The position numbers were made by a program, and so were the translations under genes. A stretch of DNA of 64,000 bases, from positions 74,882,806 to 74,946,805 of the forward strand of contig OY282608.1 of NCBI GenBank assembly GCA_958298945.1. The letters are read 5' to 3'. The DNA comes from Atherix ibis. Taxonomy: Eukaryota > Arthropoda > Insecta > Diptera > Athericidae. Positions 10,241 through 20,340 of the stretch are shown piece after piece. The notes beneath the pieces were generated by a model. It worked only from the letters and a program-made list of their open reading frames with translations. It had not been told where the DNA came from and did no database searches. Each line of letters opens with the position of its first letter. The stretch's first letter is position 1.

Positions 10241-13240
10241 GTTTGTTGGTTTGTTGGTTTGTTAGTTACTTGGTTTGTTGGTTTGTTGGCTTGTTGGTTT
10301 GTTATTTTGTTGGTTTGTTGGTTTGTTGGTTTATTTGTTTGTTAGTTTGTTTGTTTGTTGGGTTGTTCGTTTGTTGGTTTGTTAGTTACTTGGTTTGCTG
10401 GTTTGTTGGTTTGTTCGTTTGTTTGTTTGTTGGTTTGTTGGTTTGTTGGTTTGTTTGTTTGTTGGTTTGTTGGTTTGTTGGTTTATTGGTTTGTTGGTTT
10501 ATTGGTTTGTTGGTTTGTTTTGTTTGTTGGTTTGTTTGTTTGTTGGTTTGTTCGTTTGTTGGTTTGTTGGTTTGTTGGTTTGTTGGTTTGTTGGTTTGTT
10601 GGTTTGTTGGTTTGTTGGTTTGTTGGTTTGTTGGTTTGTTTGTTGGTTGGTTTGGTCGTTTGTTGGCTTGTTGGTTTATTGGCTTGTTGGTTTTTTGGTT
10701 TGTTGGCTTGTTGGTTTGTTCGTTTGTTGGTTTGTTGGTTTGTTGGTTTATTGGTTTGTTGGTTTGTGGGTTTGTTCGTTTGTTGGTTTGTTGATTTGTT
10801 GGTTTGTTCGTTTGTTCGATTGTTGGCTTGTTGGTTTGTTAGTTTGTTGGTTACTTGGTTTGTTGGTTTGTTGGTTTGTTAATTTGTTGGTTTGTTGATT
10901 TGTTGGATTGTTGGTTTGTTCGTCTGTGGGTTTTTTGGTTTGTTGGTTTGTTCGTTTGTTGGTTTGTTGGTTTGTTTGTTTATTGGTTTGTTGGTTTGTG
11001 GGTTTGTTCGTTTGTTGGTTTGTTGATTTGTTGGTTTGTTCGTTTGTTCGATTGTTGGTTTGTTGGTTTGTTGGTTTGTTGGTTTCTTTGTTTGTTGGTT
11101 TGTTGGCTTATTGGTTTGTTGGTTTGTTGGTTTGTTCGTTTGTTGGTTTTTTGGTTTGTTGGTTTGTTGGTTTGTTGGCTTGTTCGTTTGTTGGTTTGTT
11201 GTTTTGTTGGTTTGTTGGTTACTTGGTTTGTTGGTTTGTTGGCTTGTTGGTTTGTTGATTTGTTGGTTTGTTGGTTTGTTGGTTTGTTGGTTTGTTTGTT
11301 TTTTGGTTTGGTCGTTTGTTGGCTTGTGTGTTTGTTGGCTTGTTGGCTTGTTGGCTTGTTAGTTTGTTGGTTTGTTGGTTTGCTTATTTGTTGGTTTGTT
11401 CGTTTGTTGGTTTCTTGGCTTGTTGGCTTGTTGGTTTGTTGGTTTTTTGGTTTGTTGGCTTGTTGGTTTGTTGGTTTGTTGGTCTGTCGGTTTGTTGGTT
11501 TGTTGGTTTGTTGATTTGTTGGTTTGTTGGTTTGTTGGTTTGTTGGTTTGTTGGTTTGTTGGTTTGTTGGTTTGTTGGCTTGTTGGTTTTTTGGTTTGTT
11601 GGCTTGTTTGTTTATTGGTTTGTTGGTTTGTTCGTTTGTTCGTTTGTTGGCTTGTTGGCTTGTTGGTTTGTTGGCTTGTTGATTTGTTAATTTGTTGGTT
11701 TGTTGGTTTGTTGGTTTGTTGGTTTATTTGTTTGTTGGTTTGTTGGTTTGTTGGTTTGTTTGTTTGTTGGTTTGTTGGTTTGTTGGTTTGTTGGTTTGTT
11801 GGTTTATTGGTTTGTTGGTTTGTGGGTTTGTTCGTTTGTTGGTTTGTTGATTTGTTGGTTTGTTGGTTTGTTCGTTTGTTCGATTGTTGGCTTGTTGGTT
11901 TGTTGGTTTGTTGGTTTCTTTGTATGTTGGTTTGTTGGCTTATTGGTTTGTTGGTTTGTTGGTTTGTTCGTTTGTTCGTTTGTTGGTTTGTTGTTTTGTT
12001 GGTTTGTTGGTTACTTGGTTTGTTGGTTTGTTGGCTTGTTTGTTTGTTGATTTGTTGGTTTGTTGGTTTGTTGGTTTGTTGGTTTGTTGGTTTGTTGGTT
12101 TGTTTGTTTGTTGGTTTGTTCGTTTGTTGGCTTGTTGGTTTGTTGGCTTGTTGGCTTGTTGGTTTGTTGGTTTGTTGGCTTGTTGGTTTGTTCGTTTATT
12201 GGTTTGTTGTTTTGTTGGTTCGTTGGTTTGTTTGTTTGTTGGTTTGTTCGTTTGTTGGTTTGTTGGTTACTTGGTTTGTTGGTTTGTTGGTTTGTTGGTT
12301 TGTTGGTTTGTTGGTTTATTTGTTTGTTGGTTTGTTTGTTTGTTGGGTTGTTCGTTTGTTGGTTTGTTAGTTACTTGGTTTGTTAGTTTGTTGGTTTGTT
12401 CATTTGTTGGTATGTTGAATTGTTGGTTTGTTCGCGTGTTAGTTTGTTGGTTTGTTGGTTTGTTGGTTTGTTGGTTTGTTGTTTTGTTGGTTTGTTGGTT
12501 TGTTGGTTTGTTGGTTTGTTGGTTTGTTGGTTTGTTGGTTTGTTGGTTTGTTGGTTTGCTCGTTTGTTGGTTGGTGGTTTGTTGGTTTGTTGGTTTGATG
12601 GTTTGTTGGTTTGTTAGTTTGTTGGTTTGTTGGTTTGTTGGTTTGTTGGTTTGTTGGTTAGTTGGTTTGTTGGTTTATTTGTTTATTTGTTTATTTGTTT
12701 GTTGGTTTGTTGGTTTGTTTGTTTGTTGGTTTGTTGGTTTGTTGGTATGTGGGTTTGTGGGCTTGTTGGTTTGTTGGTTTGTTGGTTTTCTGGTTTGTTG
12801 GTTTGTTGGTTTGTTGTTTTGTTGGTTTGTTCGTTTGTTGGTTTGTTGGTTTGTTGGTTTGTTGGTTTGTTGGGTTGTTGGTTTGTTGGTTTGTTGGTAT
12901 GTTGGTTTGTTGGTTTGTTGGTTTGTTGGTTTGTTTGTTTGTTGGTTTGTTCGTTTGTTCGTTTGTTGGTTTGTTGGTTTGTTGGTTTGTTGGTTTGTTG
13001 GTTTGTTGGTTTGTTAGTTTGTTGGTTTGTTGGTTTGTTGGTTTGTTGGTTTGTTGGTTTGTTGGTTTGTTGGTTTGTTGGTTTGTTGGTTTGTTGGTTT
13101 GTTTGTTTGTTGGTTTGTTCGTTTGTTGGTTTGTTGGTTTGTTTGTTTGTTGGGTTGTTCGTTTGTTGGTTTGTTAGTTACTTGGTTTGTTGGTTTGTTG
13201 GTTTGTTGGCTTATTGGTTTGTTGGTTTGTTGGTTTGTTG
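10240..13240. repeat. Family C block, mixed variants with GGTTACTT
   Basis: Octamer array rich in GGTTACTT and GTTAGTTACTT monomers, TTGGATTG monomers and GGGTTGTTCG strings. These features are shared with family B and, much later, family F. A short family-E-like segment, with TTGTGTGTTTGTTGGC and GCTTATTT at about 11393, lies inside it. A TTCATTTG monomer occurs at 12399 in the same context as in family F. I could not define a clean period, and nothing gene-like is present. Confidence 0.65.
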
Positions 13241-13830
13241 GTTTGTTGGTTTATTTGTTTGTTGGTTTGTTTGTTTGTTGGGTTGTTCGTTTGTTGGTTT
13301 GTTAGTTACTAGGTTTGCTGGTTTGTTGGTTTGTTCGTTTGTTAGTTTGTTGGTTTGTTGGTTTGTTTGTTTGTTGGTTTGTTGGTTTGTTAGTTTGTTG
13401 GTTTATTGGTTTGTTGGTTTATTGGTTTGTTGGTTTGATTTCTTTGTTGGTTTGTTTGTTTGTTGGTTTGTTCGTTTGTTGGTTTGTTGGTTTGTTGGTT
13501 TGTTGGTTTGTTGGTTTGTTGGTTTGTTGGTTTGTTGGTTTGTTGGTTTGTTGGTTTTTGGTTTGTTTGTTTGTTGGTTTGTTGGTTTGTTGGTTTGTTC
13601 GTTTGTTGGTTTGTTGGTTTGTTGGTTTGTTGGTTTGTTGGTTTGTTGGCTTGTTGGTTTGTTGGTTTGTTTGTTTGTTGGTTTGTTCGTTTGTTCGTTT
13701 GTTGGTTTGTTGGTTTGTTGGTTTGTTGGTTTGTTGGTTTCTTAGTTTGTTGGTTTGTTGGTTTGTTGATTTGTTGGTTTCTTGGTTTTTTGGTTTGTTG
13801 GTTTGCTGGTTTGTTGGTTTGTTTGTTTGT
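13240..13830. repeat. Block D, copy 1
   Basis: Carries TACTAGGTTTGCTGG at 13307, a GATTTCTTTG variant at 13437 and TTTCTTAG at about 13738. The same three landmarks occur 2,266 to 2,274 bp downstream. The two copies lose correspondence at about 13.83 and 16.10 kb. Confidence 0.8.
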
Positions 13831-14623
13831 TGGTTTGTTCGTTTGTTGGTTTGTTGGTTTGTTTGTTTGTTGGGTTGTTCGTTTGTTGGTTTGTTAGTTA
13901 CTTGGTTTGTTGGTTTGTTGGTTTGTTGGCTTGTTGGTTTGTTGGTTTGTTGGTTTGTTGGTTTGTTGGTTTGTTGGTTTGTTGGTTTGTTGGTTTGTTG
14001 GCTTGTTGGTTTGTTGGTTTATTTGTTTATTTGTTTATTTGTTTGTTGGTTTGTTGGTTTGTTGGTTTGTTGGTTTGTTGGTATGTGGGTTTGTTGGCTT
14101 GTTGGTTTGTTGGTTTGTTGGTTTTTTGGTTTGTTGGTTTGTTGGTTTGTTGTTTTGTTGGTTTGTTTTTTTGTTGGTTTGTTGGTGTGTTGGTTTGTTC
14201 GTTTGTTAGTTTGTTGGTTTGTTGGTTTGTTGGTTTGTTGGTTTGTTGGTTTGTTGGTTTGTTGGCTTGTTGGCTTGCTGGTTTCTTGGTTTGTTGGTTT
14301 GTTGGTTTTTTGGTTTGTTTGTTTGTTGGTTTGTTCGTTTGTTGGCTTGTTGGCTTGTTGGCTTGTTGGCTTGTTGGTTTGTTGGTTTTTTGGTTTGTTG
14401 GCTTGTTGGTTTGTTGGTTTGTTGGTTTGTTGGTTTGTTGGTTTGTTGGTTTGTTGGTTTGTTGGTTTGTTGGTTTGTTGGTTTGTTGGTTTGTTCGTTT
14501 GTTCGTTTGTTGGTTTGTTGGTTTGTTGTTTTGTTGGTTTGTTGGTTTGTTGGTTTGTTGGTTTGTTGGTTTGTTGGCTTGTTGGCTTGTTGGTTTCTTG
14601 GTTTGTTGGTTTGTTGATTTGTT
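13830..14623. repeat. Irregular octamer tract between block D and family E
   Basis: Octamer array with a TTTATTTG triplet near 14026, a GGTATGTGGG monomer near 14082 and a cluster of TTGGCTTG monomers near 14341-14370. The TTTATTTG triplet plus GGTATGTGGG combination also marks family F (for example about 33080-33150), so this may be an old family F fragment. No gene-like content. Confidence 0.6.
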
Positions 14624-17354
14624 GGTTCGTTCGTTTTTTGGTTTTTTGGTTTGTTGGTTTGTTTTTTTGTTGGCTTGTTTGTGTGTTGGTTTGTTCGTTT
14701 GTTGGCTTGTTGGCTTTTTGGCTTGTTGGCTCGTTGGTTTGTTGGTTTTTTGGTTTGTTGGCTTGTTGGTTTTGTTGGTTTGTTCGTCTGTTGTTGGTTT
14801 GTTGGTTTGTTGGTTTGTTGGCTTGTTGGTTTTGTTGGTTTGTTCGTCTGTTTGTTGGTTTGTTGGTTTGTTGGTTTGTTGGTTTACTTGTTTGTTGGTT
14901 TGTTGGTTTGTTGGTTTGTTTGTTTGTTTGTTTGTTGGTTTGGTGGTTTGTTGGTTTGTTGGTTTGTTGGTTTGTTGGCTTGTTGATTTGTTTGTTTGTT
15001 GGTTTGTTCGTTTGTTGGCTTGTGTGTTTGTTGGCTTGTTGGCTTGTTGGCTTGTTAGTTTGTTGGTTTGTTAGTTTGCTTATTTGTTGGTTTGTTCGTT
15101 TGTTGGTTTCTTGGCTTGTTGGCTTGTTGGTTTGTTGGTTTTTTGGTTTGTTGGCTTGTTGGTTTGTTGGTCTGTTGGTTTGTTGGTTTGTTGGTTTGTT
15201 GGTTTGTTGGTTTGTTGGTTTGTTGGTTTTTTGGTTTGTTGGCTTGTTTGTTTATCGGTTTGTTGGTTTGTTCGTTTGTTCGTTTGTTGGCTTGTTTGGT
15301 TTGTTGGCTTGTTGGTTTGTTAATTTGTTGGTTTGTTGGTTTATTTGTTTGTTGGTTTGTTGGTTTGTTGGTTTGTTGGGTTGTTTGTTTGTTGGTTTGT
15401 TGGTTTGTTGGTTTGTTGGTTTGTTGGTTTGTTGGTTTGTGTGTTTGTTGGTTTGTTGGTTTGTTGGTTTGTTGGTTTATTGGTTTGTTGGTTTGTTGGT
15501 TTGTTGGTTTGTTGGTTTATTTGTTTGTTGGTTTGTTTGTTTGTTGGGTTGTTCGTTTGTTGGTTTGTTAGTTACTAGGTTTGCTGGTTTGTTGGTTTGT
15601 TCGTTTGTTAGTTTGTTGGTTTGTTGGTTTGTTTGTTTGTTGGTTTGTTGGTTTGTTAGTTTGTTGGTTTATTGGTTTGTTGGTTTATTGGTTTGTTGGT
15701 TTGATTTCTTTGTTGGTTTGTTTGTTTGTTGGTTTGTTCGTTTGTTGGTTTGTTGGTTTGTTGGTTTGTTGGTTTGTTGGTTTGTTGGTTTGTTGGTTTG
15801 TTGGTTTGTTGGTTTGTTGGTTTGTTGGTTTTTGGTTTGTTTGTTTGTTGGTTTGTTGGTTTGTTGGTTTGTTCGTTTGTTGGTTTGTTGGTTTGTTGGT
15901 TTGTTGGTTTGTTGGTTTGTTGGCTTGTTGGTTTGTTGGTTTGTTTGTTTGTTGGTTTGTTCGTTTGTTCGTTTGTTGGTTTGTTGGTTTGTTGGTTTGT
16001 TGGTTTGTTGGTTTCTTAGTTTGTTGGTTTGTTGGTTTGTTGATTTGTTGGTTTCTTGGTTTTTTGGTTTGTTGGTTTGCTGGTTTGTTGGTTTGTTTGT
16101 TTGGTGGTTTGTTGGTTTGTTGGTTTGTTGGTTTGTTGGCTTGTTGATTTGTTTGTTTGTTGGTTTGTTCGTTTGTTGGCTTGTGTGTTTGTTGGCTTGT
16201 TGGCTTGTTGGCTTGTTAGTTTGTTGGTTTGTTAGTTTGCTTATTTGTTGGTTTGTTCGTTTGTTGGTTTCTTGGCTTGTTGGCTTGTTGGTTTGTTGGT
16301 TTTTTGGTTTGTTGGCTTGTTGGTTTGTTGGTCTGTTGGTTTGTTGGTTTGTTGGTTTGTTGGTTTGTTGGTTTGTTGGTTTGTTGGTTTTTTGGTTTGT
16401 TGGCTTGTTTGTTTATCGGTTTGTTGGTTTGTTCGTTTGTTCGTTTGTTGGCTTGTTGGTTTGTTGGCTTGTTGGTTTGTTAATTTGTTGGTTTGTTGGT
16501 TTATTTGTTTGTTGGTTTGTTGGTTTGTTGGTTTGTTGGGTTGTTTGTTTGTTGGTTTGTTGGTTTGTTGGTTTGTTGGTTTGTTGGTTTGTGTGTTTGT
16601 TGGTTTGTTGGTTTGTTTGTTTTTTGGTTTGTTCTTTTGTTGGCTTGTCGGTTTTTTGGTTTGTTGGTTTGTTGGTTTGTTGGTTTGTTGGTTTGTTGGT
16701 TTGTTGGTTTGTTGGGTTGTTTGTTTGTTGGTTTGTTGGTTTGTTGGTTTGTTGGTTTGTTGGTTTGTGTGTTTGTTGGTTTGTTGGTTTGTTTGTTTTT
16801 TGGTTTGTTCTTTTGTTGGCTTGTCGGTTTTTTGGTTTGTTGGTTTGTTGGTTTGTTGGTTTGTTGGTTTGTTGGGTTGTTGGTTTGTATGTTTTTTGGT
16901 TTGTTGGCTTAATGGTTTGTTGGTTTATTAGTTTGTTAGTTTGTTGGTTTGTTGGTTTGTTAGTTTGTTCGTTTGTTGGTTTTTTAGTTTGTTGGTTTGT
17001 TGGTTTGTTGGTTTGTTGACTTGTTGGTTTGTTGGTTTGTTGGCTTGTTGGCTTGTTGGTTTGTTGGTTTGTTGGTTTGTTCGTTTGCTTGTTTTTTGGT
17101 TTGTTGGTTTGTTGGTTTGTTGGTTTGTTGGTTTGTTGGTTTGTTCGTTTGTTGGTTTTTTGGTTTGTTGGTTTGTTGGTTTGTTGGTTTGTTTTGTTTG
17201 TTGGTTTGTTTGTTTGTTGGTTTGTTGGTTTGTTGGTTTGTTGGTTTGTTGGTTTGTTGGTTTGTTGGTTTCTTGGTTTGTTGGTTTGTTTGTTTGTTGG
17301 TTTGTTGGTTTGTTGGCTTGTTGGTTTCTTGGTTTGTTGGTTTGTTGATTTGTT
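14624..17354. repeat. Family E unit 1 (2,731 bp, rearranged)
   Basis: Starts at the GGTTCGTTCG landmark. The paired TCGTCTG landmark follows at 14785 and 14845. The unit is rearranged: block D copy 2 (about 15506-16105) lies within it, and the segment around GCTTATTT 15079 is repeated at 16239 (offset 1,160). The duplicated GTGTGTTTG-to-TTGTCGG string at about 16591 and 16767 is 176 bp apart (22 octamers), a sub-repeat seen in other family E units. Confidence 0.75.
15506..16105. repeat. Block D, copy 2
   Basis: Repeats 13240-13830: TACTAGG at 15573 against 13307 and GATTTCTTTG at 15703 against 13437 (both offset 2,266), and CTTAG at 16015 against 13741 (offset 2,274, one octamer longer). It ends where the family E string with TTTGGTGG resumes. 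It lies inside family E unit 1, which suggests insertion by local rearrangement. Confidence 0.8.
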
Positions 17355-20340
17355 GGTTCGTTCGTTTGTTGGTTTTTTGGTTTGTTGGTTTGTTTTTTTG
17401 TTGGCTTGTTTGTGTGTTGGTTTGTTCGTTTGTTGGCTTGTTGGCTTTTTGGCTTGTTGGCTCGTTGGTTTGTTGGTTTTTTGGTTTGTTGGCTTGTTGG
17501 TTTTGTTGGTTTGTTCGTCTGTTGTTGGTTTGTTGGTTTGTTGGTTTGTTGGCTTGTTGGTTTTGTTGGTTTGTTCGTCTGTTTGTTGGTTTGTTGGTTT
17601 GTTGGTTTGTTGGTTTGTTGGTTTGTTGGTTTGTTTGTTTGTTGGTTTGGTGGTTTGTTGGTTTTTGGTTTGTTGGTTTGTTGGTTTGTTGATTTGTTTG
17701 TTTGTTGGTTTGTTCGTTTGTTGGCTTGTGTGTTTGTTGGCTTGTTGGCTTGTTGGCTTGTTAGTTTGTTGGTTTGTTGGTTTGCTTATTTGTTGGTTTG
17801 TTCGTTTGTTGGTTTCTTGGCTTGTTGGCTTGTTGGTTTGTTGGTTTTTTGGTTTGTTGGCTGGTTGGTTTGTTGGTTTGTTGGTCTGTTGGTTTGTTGG
17901 TTTGTTGGTTTGTTGGTTTGTTGGTTTGTTGGTTTGTTGGTTTGTTGGTTTGTTTGTTTTTTGGTTTGTTGGCTTGTTTGTTTATCGGTTTGTTGGTTTG
18001 TTCGTTTGTTCGTTTGTTGGCTTGTTGGTTTGTTGGCTTGTTGGTTTGTTAATTTGTTGGTTTGTTGGTTTATTTGTTTGTTGGTTTGTTGGTTTGTTGG
18101 TTTGTTGGGTTGTTTGTTTGTTGGTTTGTTGGTTTGTTGGTTTGTTGGTTTGTTGGTTTGTGTGTTTGTTGGTTTGTTGGTTTGTTTGTTTTTTGGTTTG
18201 TTCTTTTGTTGGCTTGTCGGTTTTTTGGTTTGTTGGTTTGTTGGTTTGTTGGTTTGTTGGTTTGTTGGTTTGTTGGTTTGTTGGTTTGTTGGTTTGTTGG
18301 TTTGTTGGGTTGTTTGTTTGTTGGTTTGTTGGTTTGTTGGTTTGTTGGTTTGTTGGTTTGTGTGTTTGTTGGTTTGTTGGTTTGTTTGTTTTTTGGTTTG
18401 TTCTTTTGTTGGCTTGTCGGTTTTTTGGTTTGTTGGTTTGTTGGTTTGTTGGTTTGTTGGTTTGTTGGTTTGTTGGGTTGTTGGTTTGTATGTTTTTTGG
18501 TTTGTTGGCTTAATGGTTTGTTGGTTTATTGGTTTGTTAGTTTGTTGGTTTATTGGTTTGTTAGTTTGTTCGTTTGTTGGTTTTTTAGTTTGTTGGTTTG
18601 TTGGTTTGTTGACTTGCTGGTTTGTTGGTTTGTTGGCTTGTTGGCTTGTTGGTTTGTTGGTTTGTTGGTTTGTTCGTTTGCTTGTTTTTTGGTTTGTTGG
18701 TTTGTTGGTTTGTTGGTTTGTTGGTTTGTTGGTTTGTTCGTTTGTTGGTTTTTTGGTTTGTTGGTTTGTTCGTTTGTTGGCTTGTTGGCTTGTTGGCTTG
18801 TTGGCTTGTTGGTTTTTTGGTTTTTTGGTTTGTTGGTTTTTTGGTTTGTTTGTTTGTTGGTTTGTTCGTTTGTTGGCTTGTTGGCTTGTTGGCTTGTAGG
18901 CTTGTTGGTTTTTTGGTTTTTTGGTTTGTTGGCTTGTTGGTTTGTTGGTTTGTTGGTTTGTTGGTTTGTTGGTTTGTTGGTTTGTTGGTTTGTTGGTTTG
19001 TTGGTTTGTTGGTTTGTTCTTTTGTTGGCTTGTCGGTTTTTTGGTTTGTTGGTTTGTTGGTTTGTTGGTTTGTTGGTTTGTTGGTTTGTTGGGTTGTTGG
19101 TTTGTATGTTTTTTGGTTTGTTGGCTTAATGGTTTGTTGGTTTATTGGTTTGTTAGTTTGTTGGTTTATTGGTTTGTTAGTTTGTTCGTTTGTTGGTTTT
19201 TTAGTTTGTTGGTTTGTTGGTTTGTTGACTTGCTGGTTTGTTGGTTTGTTGGCTTGTTGGCTTGTTGGTTTGTTGGTTTGTTGGTTTGTTCGTTTGCTTG
19301 TTTTTTGGTTTGTTGGTTTGTTGGTTTGTTGGTTTGTTGGTTTGTTGGTTTGTTCGTTTGTTGGTTTTTTGGTTTGTTGGTTTGTTGGTTTGTTGGTTTG
19401 TTTTGTTTGTTGGTTTGTTTGTTTGTTCGTTTGTTGGTTTGTTGGTTTGTTGGTTTGTTGGTTTGTTGGTTTGTTGGTTTGTTGGTTTGTTGGTTTGTTG
19501 GTTTTTTGGTTTGTAGGTTTTTTGGTTTGTTGGCTTGTTGGTTTGTTGGTTTATTGGTTTGTTAGTTTGTTGGTTTGTTTGTTTGTTAGTTTGTTCGTTT
19601 GTTGGTTGTTTAGTTTGTTGGTTTGTTGGTTTGTTGGTTTGTTGGTTTGTTCGTTTGCTTGTTTTTTGGTTTGTTGGTTTGTTGGTTTGTTGGTTTGTTG
19701 GTTTGTTGGTTTGTTCGTTTGTTGGTTTTTTGGTTTGTTGGTTTGTTGGTTTGTTGGTTAGTTGGCTTGTTTGTTTGTTTGTTTGTTGGTTTGGTCGTTT
19801 GTTGGCTTGTTGGTTTATTGGCTTGTTGGTTTGTTGGTTTGTTGGCTTGTTGGTTTGTTCGTTTGTTGATTTGTTGGTTTGTTGGTTTATTGGTTTGTTC
19901 GTTTGTTGGTTACTTGATTTGTTGGTTTGTTGGCTTGTTGGTTTGTTGGTTTGTTCGTTTGTTGGTTTTTTAGTTTGTTGGTTTGTTGGTTTGTTGGTTT
20001 GTTGACTTGTTGGTTTGTTGGTTTGTTGGCTTGTTGGCTTGTTGGTTTGTTGGTTTGTTGGTTTGTTCGTTTGCTTGTTTTTTGGTTTGTTGGTTTGTTG
20101 GTTTGTTGGTTTGTTGGTTTGTTGGTTTGTTCGTTTGTTGGTTTTTTGGTTTGTTGGTTTGTTGGTTTGTTGGTTTGTTTTGTTTGTTGGTTTGTTTGTT
20201 TGTTGGTTTGTTGGTTTGTTGGTTTGTTGGTTTGTTGGTTTGTTGGTTTGTTGGTTTCTTGGTTTGTTGGTTTGTTTGTTTGTTGGTTTGTTGGTTTGTT
20301 GGCTTGTTGGTTTCTTGGTTTGTTGGTTTGTTGATTTGTT
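17355..20340. repeat. Family E unit 2 (2,986 bp)
   Basis: Begins at GGTTCGTTCG 17355 and carries TCGTCTG at 17516 and 17576, GCTTATTT at 17784, a 200-bp doubled GTGTGTTTG string (18160 and 18360) and the GGCTTAATGG landmark at about 18512. It is longer than most units partly because 18.5-19.1 kb contains a 616-bp tandem duplication (GGCTTAATGG again at about 19128). Confidence 0.8.
18480..19720. repeat. 616-bp tandem duplication inside family E unit 2
   Basis: GGCTTAATGG at about 18512 and 19128, and the rare GACTTGCTGG at 18611 and 19227, are both exactly 616 bp (77 octamers) apart. Nested inside, a string of four TTGGCTTG monomers followed by two TTGGTTTT monomers is doubled with a 96-bp spacing (TTCGTTTG at about 18771 and 18867). 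This nested structure is specific to this unit. Confidence 0.85.

Noticed and set aside
13315..17019. 1,234-codon + strand open frame resembling a Cys/Trp/Phe-rich multi-pass membrane protein
   Set aside because: It is only the period-8 translation of the octamer, starts at TTG, and the same peptide appears in the other two + frames. Its length reflects chance absence of in-frame TAG, TGA or TAA variants.
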